Shown here piece by piece: positions 38,507 to 47,199 of a stretch of DNA of 64,000 nt. A program made the translations under genes and the position numbers. The stretch spans positions 1,116,001-1,180,000 of the forward strand of contig NZ_CP070973.1 in NCBI RefSeq assembly GCF_017086405.1, given 5' to 3'. Position 1 is the stretch's first letter. Each line of letters begins with the position of its first letter. A model generated the notes under the pieces. That model worked only from the letters and a program-made list of their open reading frames with translations, was not told the DNA's origin and did no database searches. The DNA is from Mycobacterium gordonae (GTDB lineage Bacteria; Actinomycetota; Actinomycetes; Mycobacteriales; Mycobacteriaceae).

Positions 38507-40008
38507 CCGGCCAGCGAGGCCCGGTCGGCGGCCCGGCCGAACACCATCGCCTCGTCGATCCGGTCGAACCGGTAGTCGATCGCGTCGGCGAAGTAGTTCT
38601 GCCGCACGTTCCACGGCCGCTTGGTACCCGACTTCGGCAGTGCGTGCAGTGCTCGTTTGACGTATCCCGCCTGAATGTCCCAGGCCGGTTTCTCGGTCAT
38701 CGGCTGGTCGCCGAGATGCGGGCTGGCGTGGGTGTAGCCGTGCTCGGCCATGTAGGCCAGCAGCTTGGCGGTCGCTCGCGCGGTCATGTCGGCCCGCAGC
38801 GTCCAGGACGCGTTCGTGTACCCGACGCACCAGAACAGGTTGGGCACGTCTTCGAGCATGTGGGCCTTGTAGACGAAACGGTCCCGAGGGTTGATCTCGA
38901 CGCCGTCGATACTGATCGTGGCCCCGCCGAGGGCCTGCAGTCGCAGGCCGGTGGCGGTGACGATGACGTCAGCGTCGAGATGCCGCCCGGATTTCAGGGC
39001 GATGCCGGTCGCGTCGAAACGGTCGATGTGGTCGGTGACCACCTCGGCACGCCCTCCGGCGACGGCTTCGTAGAGGTCGGCGTCCGGGATCAGGCACAGC
39101 CGCTGATCCCACGGGTTGTACCGGGGCTTGAAGTGCGTGTCGACGTCGTAGCCCTCCGGCAGGCTCTGCACCGCCTTGCGCCGCAGCAGCCACTTGATCA
39201 GCGGCGGGGTCTTGCGGGACAAGAACCACAGCACCCCTTCCATCAGAGCGTTGTAGAACCGAATGGTCAGGTGAGCGATCCTGCGGGGCAACAACTTTCG
39301 GCTGAGCCAGGCAACCTTGCTGTACTTTGACGACGAGATCAGGTACGTCGGCGACCGTTGCAGCATGATCACCTTGCCGGCCTTTTCGGCCATGGCGGGG
39401 ATGAGCGTCACGGCGGTGGCGCCGCTGCCGATCACCACGACCGTCTTGCCGGTGTAGTCCAGGTCCGCCGGCCAGTGCTGCGGATGGACGACGGTGCCGC
39501 CGAACTGCTCGATGCCGGGGAAGTCGGGGGTGTAGCCCGCGTCGTAGTTGTAATAGCCGCTGCCGAAGAACACGAAGCGGCTGCGGCACCGTTTGGTGAC
39601 GCCGTTCTGTTCGAAGGTGACTGTCCAGGTGTCGGTGGCGGAATCCCAGTCGGCGCTGCGCACGTAGCTGTGGAACTGGATGTGCTTGTCGAGGCCGTAC
39701 TTGCGGGCCATGTTGGTGAGGTACTCGCGGATGTGGTCACCGTCGGCGACGCCTTCTTCCCGGGTCCAGGGCTCGAACGGGAAGCTGAGCGTGAAGATGC
39801 TGCTGTCCGAGCGCACCCCCGGATACCGGAACAGGTCCCAGGTGCCACCGATTCGCTCGCGCCGCTCCAGGATCGTGTAGCTCAGCCCCGGGTTGCGCTG
39901 CAGGATGCGGTAGGCCGCTCCAAGGCCGGAGATGCCGGCGCCGACGATGAGAACGTCGACGTAATCCGTCGGGGCGGGTGTGGGGGTCTGGTGGGGCGTC
40001 ACGGTCAT
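38503..40008 (-). CDS. FAD-containing Baeyer-Villiger-type monooxygenase (Rv0565c-like)
   Basis: A 501-residue class B flavin monooxygenase. It has the FAD motif VLIVGAGISGLGAAYRI, the NADPH motif VVIGSGATAVTLIPAM and the fingerprint FGGTVVHPQHWP, which marks Baeyer-Villiger enzymes. It should insert oxygen into a ketone or oxidise a thioether (EtaA-like) using NADPH. I choose the ATG at 40008; the open frame upstream to 40128 has no family similarity. Counterpart of Rv0565c. It ends four bases into the protease gene on the other strand. Confidence 0.88.
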   Translation of the reverse strand: MTVTPHQTPTPAPTDYVDVLIVGAGISGLGAAYRILQRNPGLSYTILERRERIGGTWDLFRYPGVRSDSSIFTLSFPFEPWTREEGVADGDHIREYLTNMARKYGLDKHIQFHSYVRSADWDSATDTWTVTFEQNGVTKRCRSRFVFFGSGYYNYDAGYTPDFPGIEQFGGTVVHPQHWPADLDYTGKTVVVIGSGATAVTLIPAMAEKAGKVIMLQRSPTYLISSSKYSKVAWLSRKLLPRRIAHLTIRFYNALMEGVLWFLSRKTPPLIKWLLRRKAVQSLPEGYDVDTHFKPRYNPWDQRLCLIPDADLYEAVAGGRAEVVTDHIDRFDATGIALKSGRHLDADVIVTATGLRLQALGGATISIDGVEINPRDRFVYKAHMLEDVPNLFWCVGYTNASWTLRADMTARATAKLLAYMAEHGYTHASPHLGDQPMTEKPAWDIQAGYVKRALHALPKSGTKRPWNVRQNYFADAIDYRFDRIDEAMVFGRAADRASLAG

Positions 40009-40186
40009 CGTGAACCTCGCTTGCGTCCGGGGATTTCTGGGGACCAGCCTAGGCACCCACCGGTTGGTGGGCCAGGGACCTTCGGCCCCCTCACTTGGCG
40101 GTTGAGCCTGCGGTGACGGCGACGACACGCCGTGCGGGATTGCCCTCAGCGCAGGATCACCAGCGGCGCCGCAGGCTCGGCGTCGG

Positions 40187-40678
40187 CTACCGGTAGTTCA
40201 CGAACTGCAACGCCACATCGAGATCGGCCTGTTTGAGCATCGAGATGACCGCCTGTAGGTCGTCGCGTTTCTTGCTGGTGACGCGGACCTCGTCGCCCTG
40301 GATCTGGGTCTTGACGGTCTTGGGCCCCTCGTCGCGGATCAGTTTGGTGATCTTCTTGGCGTTCTCGCTGGTGATGCCCTGTTTGAGGGTGCCGGTCAGC
40401 TTGTAGGTTTTGCCGGACGCCTGCGGTTCTCCGGCCTCGAAGGACTTCAGCGAGATGTCGCGGCGAATCAGTTTCTCCCTGAACACATCGAGTGCGGCCT
40501 TGACCCGCTCCTCGGTGGACGAAGTGAGCTCGATGCCTTCCTCGCCCTTCCACGCGATCTTGGTGTCGGTCCCGCGGAAGTCGAAGCGCGTCGACAGTTC
40601 CTTGGCGGCCTGGTTCAGTGCGTTGTCGACTTCCTGCCGGTCGATCTTGCTGACGATGTCGAACGATGAGTCGGCCAT
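40187..40678 (-). CDS. YajQ-family nucleotide-binding protein (Rv0566c-like)
   Basis: A 163-residue protein starting [20 protein letters not shown], with [11 protein letters not shown] and [20 protein letters not shown], and ending ALQFVNYR, the full YajQ/UPF0234 pattern. The family has two ferredoxin-like halves, binds nucleotides, and in some bacteria binds cyclic-di-GMP. The long upstream open frame to 41077 covers the tRNA antisense and is not coding. Confidence 0.92.
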   Translation of the reverse strand: MADSSFDIVSKIDRQEVDNALNQAAKELSTRFDFRGTDTKIAWKGEEGIELTSSTEERVKAALDVFREKLIRRDISLKSFEAGEPQASGKTYKLTGTLKQGITSENAKKITKLIRDEGPKTVKTQIQGDEVRVTSKKRDDLQAVISMLKQADLDVALQFVNYR

Positions 40679-40746
40679 GCGCTGCGTCCCTTCTTCAGTG
40701 CTCCCCGTTTGTGAACTGTCTACCCGGTCGTTGTACCCTGCTAGGC

Positions 40747-40830
40747 GGCAGGTTGCCCGAGCGGCCAATGGGAGCGGACTGTAAATCCGTCGCGAAAGCT
40801 TCACAGGTTCGAATCCTGTACCTGCCACCA
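40747..40830 (+). tRNA. tyrT: tRNA-Tyr (anticodon GTA)
   Basis: The 84-base gene folds as a class II tRNA. Acceptor stem GGCAGGT (40747-40753) pairs with ACCTGCC (40820-40826), with discriminator A and encoded CCA at 40828-40830. The anticodon GTA is at 40781-40783, a long variable arm follows, and the T arm has GGTTCGAATCC. It marks the point where synteny with M. tuberculosis breaks. Confidence 0.95.
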
Positions 40831-40931
40831 CAGTCGAGAGCGCGTGCACAGCGCGCAGCGGTAGGACCCGCTTACCGTCGCTGAGCAGCAGCGCGGGCGC
40901 TCTGGCTCGGGACAGTCGAGCAGTTAGGCCG

Positions 40932-41840
40932 TCAAACGCCGCCGGTGAGGCCCAAGCCGACGCTCGGGCTCTTGGCCTTCTTCGCTTTGGCCGCGACCCG
41001 TGCTGCCCACGCCTGCAGTAGCCGGCCTTGCCAGCCCTTGGCCCGCAACGCGTCGGCGTGAATAGAGGTTGCCTCAAGCGCCTCGACGACTTTCCAGGTT
41101 TGTGTGGTCGTGGCCCGCGGCCTCGACCAGGAGAGGAAGACGCTCCCTGTCGTGGCGTCGCAGAGATAGGCGCAAATAGTTTGCTCGATCTCGACAGCGA
41201 AACCCTCGGCCTGGCTCATCGAGAGGTAGCGACGTGCGAAATCGATCGAAAAGAGACGGAACCCCGACACGAAATCGCGCATTCGCAGACCGGCCAAGCG
41301 GCACGCAAGGTCGCACGACAACAGCAACTCCACTCGGTAGGCAGCCGAACGAAATGCCGCCGCGTAACTGGCGTACCGGTCACCCACGATCAAGACCGGG
41401 CCGCTCGCTCGGTTGGCGTCGACGCGACGGTACGCGTCGACGAGCAGGCAGGCGTCGGACGGACGCTGATCCAGATCGCAGTCGCATTGCACGACGTACT
41501 GGATGCCCGCTTTGCCCACCAGTTCTCGCAAGCCGGCACGGATGGCGCCCGTCTTGCCGATATTGTGCTCAAGTCTGATCAGCTGCTGGCACCCGGGAAT
41601 GTCCTCCGCGGTGAACCTCAGCCCGCTTCCGTCGTCGACCACCACCACATGGCCCACGACTTGGCTGAGCTGAATCGTCGTCTCGCTGAGCCGCTGAAGA
41701 AGTTGGTCGTCGGTGCCGCCCGACGAACCCCTGGCGAACGGGATCAGCGCCGCCCCGGCACGATCGGGAGTTCGGCGGAAACTGCGGGTCTCATGCTGGG
41801 CCGCGGACACGCCGCGTGAATCGGTCAAGGCGACTCCCAT
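40932..41840 (-). CDS. Soluble family 2 glycosyltransferase, third gene of the MFS operon
   Basis: A 302-residue GT-A glycosyltransferase from ATG 41840 ([11 protein letters not shown]); longer starts at up to 41921 overlap the cis-prenyltransferase gene. It shows VVVVDDGSG for the nucleotide, [18 protein letters not shown] and the catalytic DxD in [13 protein letters not shown], like polyprenyl-phosphate glycosyltransferases, but has no membrane helix. The C-terminus is rich in Ala/Lys. It follows a cis-prenyltransferase by 16 bp, so it may glycosylate its prenyl product. Substrates unknown. Confidence 0.75.
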   Translation of the reverse strand: MGVALTDSRGVSAAQHETRSFRRTPDRAGAALIPFARGSSGGTDDQLLQRLSETTIQLSQVVGHVVVVDDGSGLRFTAEDIPGCQQLIRLEHNIGKTGAIRAGLRELVGKAGIQYVVQCDCDLDQRPSDACLLVDAYRRVDANRASGPVLIVGDRYASYAAAFRSAAYRVELLLSCDLACRLAGLRMRDFVSGFRLFSIDFARRYLSMSQAEGFAVEIEQTICAYLCDATTGSVFLSWSRPRATTTQTWKVVEALEATSIHADALRAKGWQGRLLQAWAARVAAKAKKAKSPSVGLGLTGGV

Positions 41841-41856
41841 TGGTGTGCGCGTCAGG

Positions 41857-42609
41857 CTAGATGGCTTGCAGTTCTGAGGTGTCCCCATTCGGCGCCGGGC
41901 GTCCTCCCCATTTGCGTTCACGCCGGCTGTAGTCGGCGAACGCCTTCTCTAGATGTTGTCGGCTGAAGTCGGGCCACAGCACGTCTAGGAAGAGCAGTTC
42001 GGAGTAGGACGATTGCCAGAGGAAGCAATTGGACAGGCGCCGTTCGCCACCAGTGCGAATTATGAGGTCGGGGTCCTGTAGTTCAGGCGCGTAGAGCAAT
42101 TTCTGAAATGCTTCTTCACCGCCACCGGTGTATCGTTCGGCCGCCTCAAGTATTTCTTGTCGGCCACCGTAGTTGAATCCGACGAACAAAGTCATGCGGG
42201 AATTGTGTGCCGTGGTGGCTTCGGCTTGGTCGATCGCGTCAAGCACCGCCTGTGGCAGCTGGCGACGTGATCCGAGTATCCGCAACCGGATGCCGTGGGG
42301 TTCCAGCAGTTCCGCAGTGTGAGCGACGTGATAGGCAAACACCCGCATAATGCCTTCGAGCTCGGTCGCGGGTCTGGTCCAGTTCTCGGTGGAAAAGCAG
42401 TACACGGTCAGTTGCTCGACTCCCAGTTCGCAAGCGTCGATGACTCGCGGAGCAACAAGCGCCGCTCCGGCCGCGTGACCGTCCTCAATCGAAATGCCCC
42501 GCGCCCGAGCCCAGCGACCATTGCCATCGGGCATGATCGCCAGATTTCGGGGCACTTTGTCCGCCGTTGAATCAGTAAGCCGATCGTTGAGCCAATGTAT
42601 GTGCGTCAC
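41857..42609 (-). CDS. Cis-prenyltransferase (UppS/Z-prenyl diphosphate synthase family)
   Basis: From GTG 42609 the protein is 250 residues, the usual family length. Conserved regions are IMPDGNGRWA (catalytic D28), DGHAAG (H45), CFSTENWTRP (N76, W77), RLRILGSRRQLP, FNYGGRQEI and IIRTGGERRLSN followed by LWPDF. It condenses isopentenyl diphosphate in cis onto an allylic starter; chain length cannot be read. Its GTG overlaps the stop of the MFS gene (GTGA). It is additional to the housekeeping UppS and short-chain synthases of mycobacteria. The extra proline in MPDGN is seen in other actinobacterial members. Confidence 0.88.
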   Translation of the reverse strand: MTHIHWLNDRLTDSTADKVPRNLAIMPDGNGRWARARGISIEDGHAAGAALVAPRVIDACELGVEQLTVYCFSTENWTRPATELEGIMRVFAYHVAHTAELLEPHGIRLRILGSRRQLPQAVLDAIDQAEATTAHNSRMTLFVGFNYGGRQEILEAAERYTGGGEEAFQKLLYAPELQDPDLIIRTGGERRLSNCFLWQSSYSELLFLDVLWPDFSRQHLEKAFADYSRRERKWGGRPAPNGDTSELQAI

Positions 42610-44162
42610 AATGCTTGCCGTATTCCTTCCGCTGGTGCTGCCGGTCGACGTTGCGATGCGGGTTCGGCATTTCCGGGCAGCACGATCGCTACAACGACCG
42701 CGAGTGCAACCGCCACACCGGCGCACGCCAGACAGCTGGCCCATACGGCGTCGAGGAAAGCGGACTCGACCACACCGCGCACCAGCCGTCCAGTTCCCGC
42801 AGGCAGCTGCCCGAGCACCTTTTCGGCCTCCGCCATCGACCCTCGGAGCGATGCCCGCACGTCGGGTGAAATGTCCGCAGCTGTCGTGCGGTCATTGAGC
42901 CGATGGGAGTAAACCGACGCGTACACGCTCCCGATCAGCGCAACGCCCAAGGTCCCCCCTACCTGCCGGGTGGCGCCGGCCACCGCCGATTCCACCCCGG
43001 CGGTGGCCGGGCTCAGCGAGCCCATGATCGCTTCCGTCGCCGGCGCCATGGTGAATCCACATCCGGCGCCAAGCATCGCCATCGTCGCGCCGATCTCCAG
43101 ATACGGGGTGGCAGCGTTGAACGTGCCTGACCACGCGATCGCCGCGGCATACACCACTAGACCTGCGGTGATCACGAAGGTCGTGCCCCAGCGTTGCGCC
43201 AGACGCGGCGCCGCCACACTCGCCGCGGCCACCGAGACCGCCAGCGGCAGAAGCCGAACCCCCGTCTGTAACGGGGTGTAGGTCGTTACGAACTGCAGAT
43301 AGTGCGTCATCACGAAGACGAAACCGCACAGCGTCAGGTAGCACGTCGTGACGGCGATGCTGCCCCCTGCGAACCTTCGATCGGCGAATATCGACAGGTC
43401 CAACATGGGAAAGGGGGAGCGTCGTTCTTGCCGGAGAAACGCGGCGAGCAGGACTGCGGCCAAAGCGAAACCGGTAAAGGTTCGTCCGCTGAGCCACCCC
43501 GCGCCGGGCCCTTCGATGAGCGTGAAGGTCAAGACAGCGAGACCTGCTGCGGAAAGCAGGAGCCCCCAGAGATCGATCGATGTGCGAACGGGATTTCGCG
43601 AGGTCGGCACGAACAGCGTCGCACCAGCGATCGCTACTAAAGCGATAGGGACATTGAGCCAGAAGACCGACCCCACCGAAACCGACTCAATAAGCCAGCC
43701 ACCGGCAATTGGTCCGACGACGATGCCAATACCCGTCATCGCCGCCCAGACCCCGATCGCCCTGGCGCGTCGCGCGCCATCAAACATGTTGGAGATCAAC
43801 GCCAGCGAGGTCGGATAGATGATGGCCGCGCCGATCCCCATCGCCGCCCGCGCCGCAATCAGACTCGCGGCCGAATCCGCGCACGCCGCCATCACCGATG
43901 TCACGGCCACGATTGCCAATCCGATATTGAGCCAGCCGCGCCGGCCATACCGATCGCCGAGGTTGCCTGCCGATAACAGCAATGCCGCCGTGGTCAGCGA
44001 ATAGGCGTCGACGATCCACTGCAGTTCGGCGTTGCTCGCGCCGAGCCGGCGCGACAACGTGGGCAACGCGACATTCACGATCGTCAAGTCAAGACTGATA
44101 ACGAAGATGCCGAGGCACGTGACAGCGAGCGCGACGCCTGGACGAAAAGCCTTGGCGCTCAT
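42606..44162 (-). CDS. MFS drug/proton antiporter, DHA2 (14-helix) family
   Basis: A 518-residue exporter from ATG 44162 with about 14 helices. Signature segments are FVISLDLTIVNVALPTLSRR in helix 1, GNLGDRYGRRGWLNIGLA (motif A) and GIGIVVGPIAGGWLIESVS (motif C of antiporters). Such proteins export toxic or secondary metabolites. It is the first clear gene of an operon with the cis-prenyltransferase (four-base overlap) and the glycosyltransferase. Codon third positions look less GC-rich than the men genes. Confidence 0.9.
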   Translation of the reverse strand: MSAKAFRPGVALAVTCLGIFVISLDLTIVNVALPTLSRRLGASNAELQWIVDAYSLTTAALLLSAGNLGDRYGRRGWLNIGLAIVAVTSVMAACADSAASLIAARAAMGIGAAIIYPTSLALISNMFDGARRARAIGVWAAMTGIGIVVGPIAGGWLIESVSVGSVFWLNVPIALVAIAGATLFVPTSRNPVRTSIDLWGLLLSAAGLAVLTFTLIEGPGAGWLSGRTFTGFALAAVLLAAFLRQERRSPFPMLDLSIFADRRFAGGSIAVTTCYLTLCGFVFVMTHYLQFVTTYTPLQTGVRLLPLAVSVAAASVAAPRLAQRWGTTFVITAGLVVYAAAIAWSGTFNAATPYLEIGATMAMLGAGCGFTMAPATEAIMGSLSPATAGVESAVAGATRQVGGTLGVALIGSVYASVYSHRLNDRTTAADISPDVRASLRGSMAEAEKVLGQLPAGTGRLVRGVVESAFLDAVWASCLACAGVAVALAVVVAIVLPGNAEPASQRRPAAPAEGIRQAL

Positions 44163-45006
44163 TGCCAGTGCTCGGAACTTGCCGGGTGCGCCGTGGCGGT
44201 CACATTTATGCAGCGCGGCCCGCGGATGGGACCGACGACCTGCAACGGTATGAGCCACGCTGAAGCCCGTGCGTCCTTCATCATCACATCCCTCACCCCG
44301 CCCAGGAGTTGCTCCATGGCGTTGCGCGCTGGCGATACATCTTTATGCCCGGGTTGTCCCGATAACCACGTGGTGGAAGCATCGTGGCACAGAACGCGGC
44401 CAATTGCAGCCCTCCAGTTCTGGAAAACTGAGTTTCTGCCGGAGCTGTGTCGAATGCTGATGTGCGGAATCGCAGAAAAGAAACCTGGCAGCGTCCATAA
44501 CAGTTGCCGCCGCTGGACCAGGCCGGATCCGTTGATGTATGTGATTTGATCTCGTTGTTTATAGAGTCGGCTTGGTCCAATGCGCGTTCGGCCGGCGCTA
44601 CCCGGTGATGTCAGAATTACAAAAGCGGTGGAGTTTCTAGCGTTTGAATTCCATATCCGCACCGCCAAGAGGGGCATGTCGCGCATCCCGATATGGGTGA
44701 CATCCGCCATCGTGAAGGCATCGTCGGCCCACTCGATGTAACCGGTGCCGCGGGGGTAGGAGAGTGCCGGGTGGACCTCTTGCGGTGACCCCCGTCGCTC
44801 ATGCGCTGGGTGAGCTTCGGTCGCACCGCTCAAGCGAGCCGCGGTGGTCGTGGCCACGGCGACACCGGATAGATCCGGTCGCCGCTCGCCCGAGATGCTC
44901 GCCGTTTAGTCTTGGTGACTCAGTATCGGATTCGCGGCTGAAAGATTCTCTGGAAATGCATGGCGCAACTCTCATACTTCCTAGTGAGAGGGGTAAACAA
45001 GGAGGA
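44163..45006. other. Gene-poor, lower-GC stretch between the MFS operon and an acyl-CoA ligase
   Basis: No convincing gene. A 232-codon minus frame (44857-44159) overlaps the MFS start as ATGA, but only its section around 44640-44760 (GTGYIEWADDAFTMADVTH) has coding-like codon use; the section 44300-44640 is AT-rich and looks non-coding. The region should contain the divergent promoters. A hairpin CTCTCA (44969-44974) / TGAGAG (44985-44990) lies just before the ribosome site of the ligase gene. Confidence 0.45.
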
Positions 45007-46824
45007 ATGACAGTGTCGTCAGTAACCGCAGAGCCCAAGACGTCAACGAACTTGGCTTCGATGTTCTTCGATCGAGTGGGCGCGTCTGCCGGCAAGGAGT
45101 CGTTTCGGTACCTGCGCGACGGCCGTTGGGTGTCGGTGACGTGGCAGGAGACCGCCAACCGTGTGCAGGAACTGGCCGCGGCACTGCTCGCGTCCGGCAT
45201 CGAATCAGAACAACGCGTCGCCATCATGTCGGGGACCCGGTACGAGTGGATCCTGGCCGACCTTGCCGTGATGTGTGCCGGTGCGGCGACGACGACGGTC
45301 TATCCCAGTACCCATGCCGCGGATGCCACCTATATCGTGGCCGACTCCGGGTCGCAGCTCGTCTTCGCCGAAGATGCCGCACAAGTCGCCAAGCTCGCCG
45401 GCAATCGCGACGAGCTGCCGGACGTCCGGCTGGTCGTGGTCTTCGACGGCGAGGGTCACGGCGATTGGGTCATCACCTTCGATGAATTCGCCCGCCGCGG
45501 AGCCGCTTACTTACAGGAACACCCGACGTCCGTCGCCGATGCTGCAGCCACCGTCACCAGCGAGTCGTTGGCCACCCTGATCTACACATCGGGAACCACC
45601 GGGCGCCCCAAAGGGGTTCGGCTCGCTCACCGGTCGTGGACATCGGCGGCGGAGTTCATCCGCAACGAACAACTCCTCGGCGAGGACGACCTGCACGTGC
45701 TCTGGTTGCCGCTCGCTCACTCGTTCGGCAAGGTGCTGCTCGCCAGTCAGCTTGCGTGTGGGTTCGTTAGCGCGGTCGACGGGCGGGTCGACAAGATCGT
45801 CGAGAACATGGGCGCCGTGAAACCGACGTTCATGGCCGCCGTGCCCCGCATCTTCGAGAAGGCGCACGCCAAGATCGTGATGACGAGCCAAGGTGCAGGC
45901 GGCATCAAGGCCCGCCTGTTCGACCAGGCGTTCCGGGTCGGCCTGGACGTCAGCCGCCGGCGCCGCGACGGCAAACCGGTGCCGCTGTCGCTGCGGCTGC
46001 AGCAGCAGCTGTTCGACCGTCTGGTGTTCAGCAAGGTCCGCGAGGTTTTCGGCGGCCGGCTGCGGTTCTTCGTCTCAGGGTCCGCCCCGCTCAACCGCGA
46101 GATCGCGGAGTGGTTCCTGGCCGCCGGGGTGCTGGTGCTGGAGGGCTACGGGCTGACCGAGTCCGCGGGCGCCGGGTTCATCAACCGTCCCGACAACTAC
46201 AAGCTGGGCACTGTCGGGTTGCCGTTCGACGGCACCGGCGTGCGCATCGGTGACAACGGCGAGGTGCAGCTTTACGGTCCCTTGGTGATGACGGGCTACC
46301 ACCACCTGCCCGACAAGACCGAAGAGGCGATGACGAAAGACGGATGGCTTCGCACCGGTGACCGCGGCAGCCTCGATGCCGACGGGTTCCTCACCATCAC
46401 CGGCCGCATCAAGGAGCTGTTCAAGACGTCCGGCGGCAAGTATGTCGCGCCGCCGGCCATCGAAGCGAAGTTCATGGCGTTGTGCCCCTATGCCAGCCAA
46501 TTCATCGTGTTCGGGGAGGCCCGCAATTATTGCGTCGCGCTGATCGCCCTCGACGGCGACGCGCTGACGAAATGGGCTCAGGAGCAAGGTATTTCGGAGA
46601 CATCGTTTGCCGAGCTCACCCGCAACGCCCAGGTCCGCGAGATGGTCGACGGCTACGTGCAGCAGCTCAACAGTGAGCTGAACCGCTGGGAGACCATCAA
46701 GAAGTGGGAGCTGATCGACCACGAATTATCGGTCGACACAGGCGAACTCACGCCGTCGCTGAAGTTGAAGCGGGCGGTGGTCGAGCAGAACAACAAGCAG
46801 ACCATCGACGGGTTCTACACCTGA
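45007..46824 (+). CDS. Long-chain fatty-acid-CoA ligase (FadD15-like)
   Basis: An ANL-family ligase of about 605 residues, in the longer eukaryote-like subfamily that includes FadD15. Motifs are LIYTSGTTGRPKG, VLEGYGLTESAGAGF, WLRTGDRGSLDADGFL and IKELFKTSGGKYVAP, ending with the lysine in LTPSLKLKR. It forms acyl-CoA from free fatty acids. GGAGG at 45001-45005 is too close to ATG 45007 but ideally spaced for GTG 45013 (VSSVTAEPK), so the real start may be 45013. It is divergent from the MFS operon. Confidence 0.88.
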   Translation: MTVSSVTAEPKTSTNLASMFFDRVGASAGKESFRYLRDGRWVSVTWQETANRVQELAAALLASGIESEQRVAIMSGTRYEWILADLAVMCAGAATTTVYPSTHAADATYIVADSGSQLVFAEDAAQVAKLAGNRDELPDVRLVVVFDGEGHGDWVITFDEFARRGAAYLQEHPTSVADAAATVTSESLATLIYTSGTTGRPKGVRLAHRSWTSAAEFIRNEQLLGEDDLHVLWLPLAHSFGKVLLASQLACGFVSAVDGRVDKIVENMGAVKPTFMAAVPRIFEKAHAKIVMTSQGAGGIKARLFDQAFRVGLDVSRRRRDGKPVPLSLRLQQQLFDRLVFSKVREVFGGRLRFFVSGSAPLNREIAEWFLAAGVLVLEGYGLTESAGAGFINRPDNYKLGTVGLPFDGTGVRIGDNGEVQLYGPLVMTGYHHLPDKTEEAMTKDGWLRTGDRGSLDADGFLTITGRIKELFKTSGGKYVAPPAIEAKFMALCPYASQFIVFGEARNYCVALIALDGDALTKWAQEQGISETSFAELTRNAQVREMVDGYVQQLNSELNRWETIKKWELIDHELSVDTGELTPSLKLKRAVVEQNNKQTIDGFYT

Positions 46825-46835
46825 CCCAGTTCGGG

Positions 46836-47160
46836 TTAGTGGCCGTCGGTGGGGCCGTCCGGGAGGTCGGCTGCGCACTGCTGCCCGCGCGCAATGACGA
46901 CAGCGCCTTCGTCCGCGTCTCGGGGGTCTCTGTGGGGCCTTCCCAGCCGTCGATCAGGTCCAGCACACGTTGTGGCTCGGTCTGGGCTGCAGCCAACACG
47001 GCACCGCTCCGGTGTCCACGGCGCCTGCGGCCGGTAGCTCTGCGGGCAAGCCCTGGCTTACCTCCGCAGCCACTCGGTCCAGGTCTGGCTTCAACCGTGC
47101 CAGCGCATCAAGGTCAGCCCGCAAGATCTGCCCCGGCATACCCAGACCGAGCAAGACGGC
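46836..47160 (-). pseudogene. Remnant of an unidentified gene in three frames
   Basis: Protein-like minus-strand segments follow one another in different frames: ADLDALARLKPDLDRVAAEV and GLPAELPAAGAVDTGAV, then VLAAAQTEPQRVLDLIDGWE, then DADEGAVVIARGQQCAADLP ending with a TAA at 46836-46838. Their order, codon bias and head-to-tail spacing suggest one gene with at least two frameshifts. I do not recognise the family. It fills the 375-bp gap between the convergent ligase and LLM genes. Confidence 0.4.
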
Positions 47161-47199
47161 ACGTGACGGCGCGAATGAGCGGCTGGAGTTCAGGCTAGA

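Noticed and set aside
40801..40830. tRNA-Tyr 3' end as an attL site with a matching attR
   Set aside because: I found no second copy of the tRNA 3' end and no integrase in the window, so no attachment sites are claimed.
40831..40931. Terminator hairpin after tRNA-Tyr
   Set aside because: The CAGCG...CGCTG pairing is interrupted by a bulge and lacks a T-tract; too weak to call.
44193..44549. Plus-strand 118-codon frame in the gene-poor stretch
   Set aside because: No ribosome site, no codon bias and no motif; overlaps the start region of the MFS gene.
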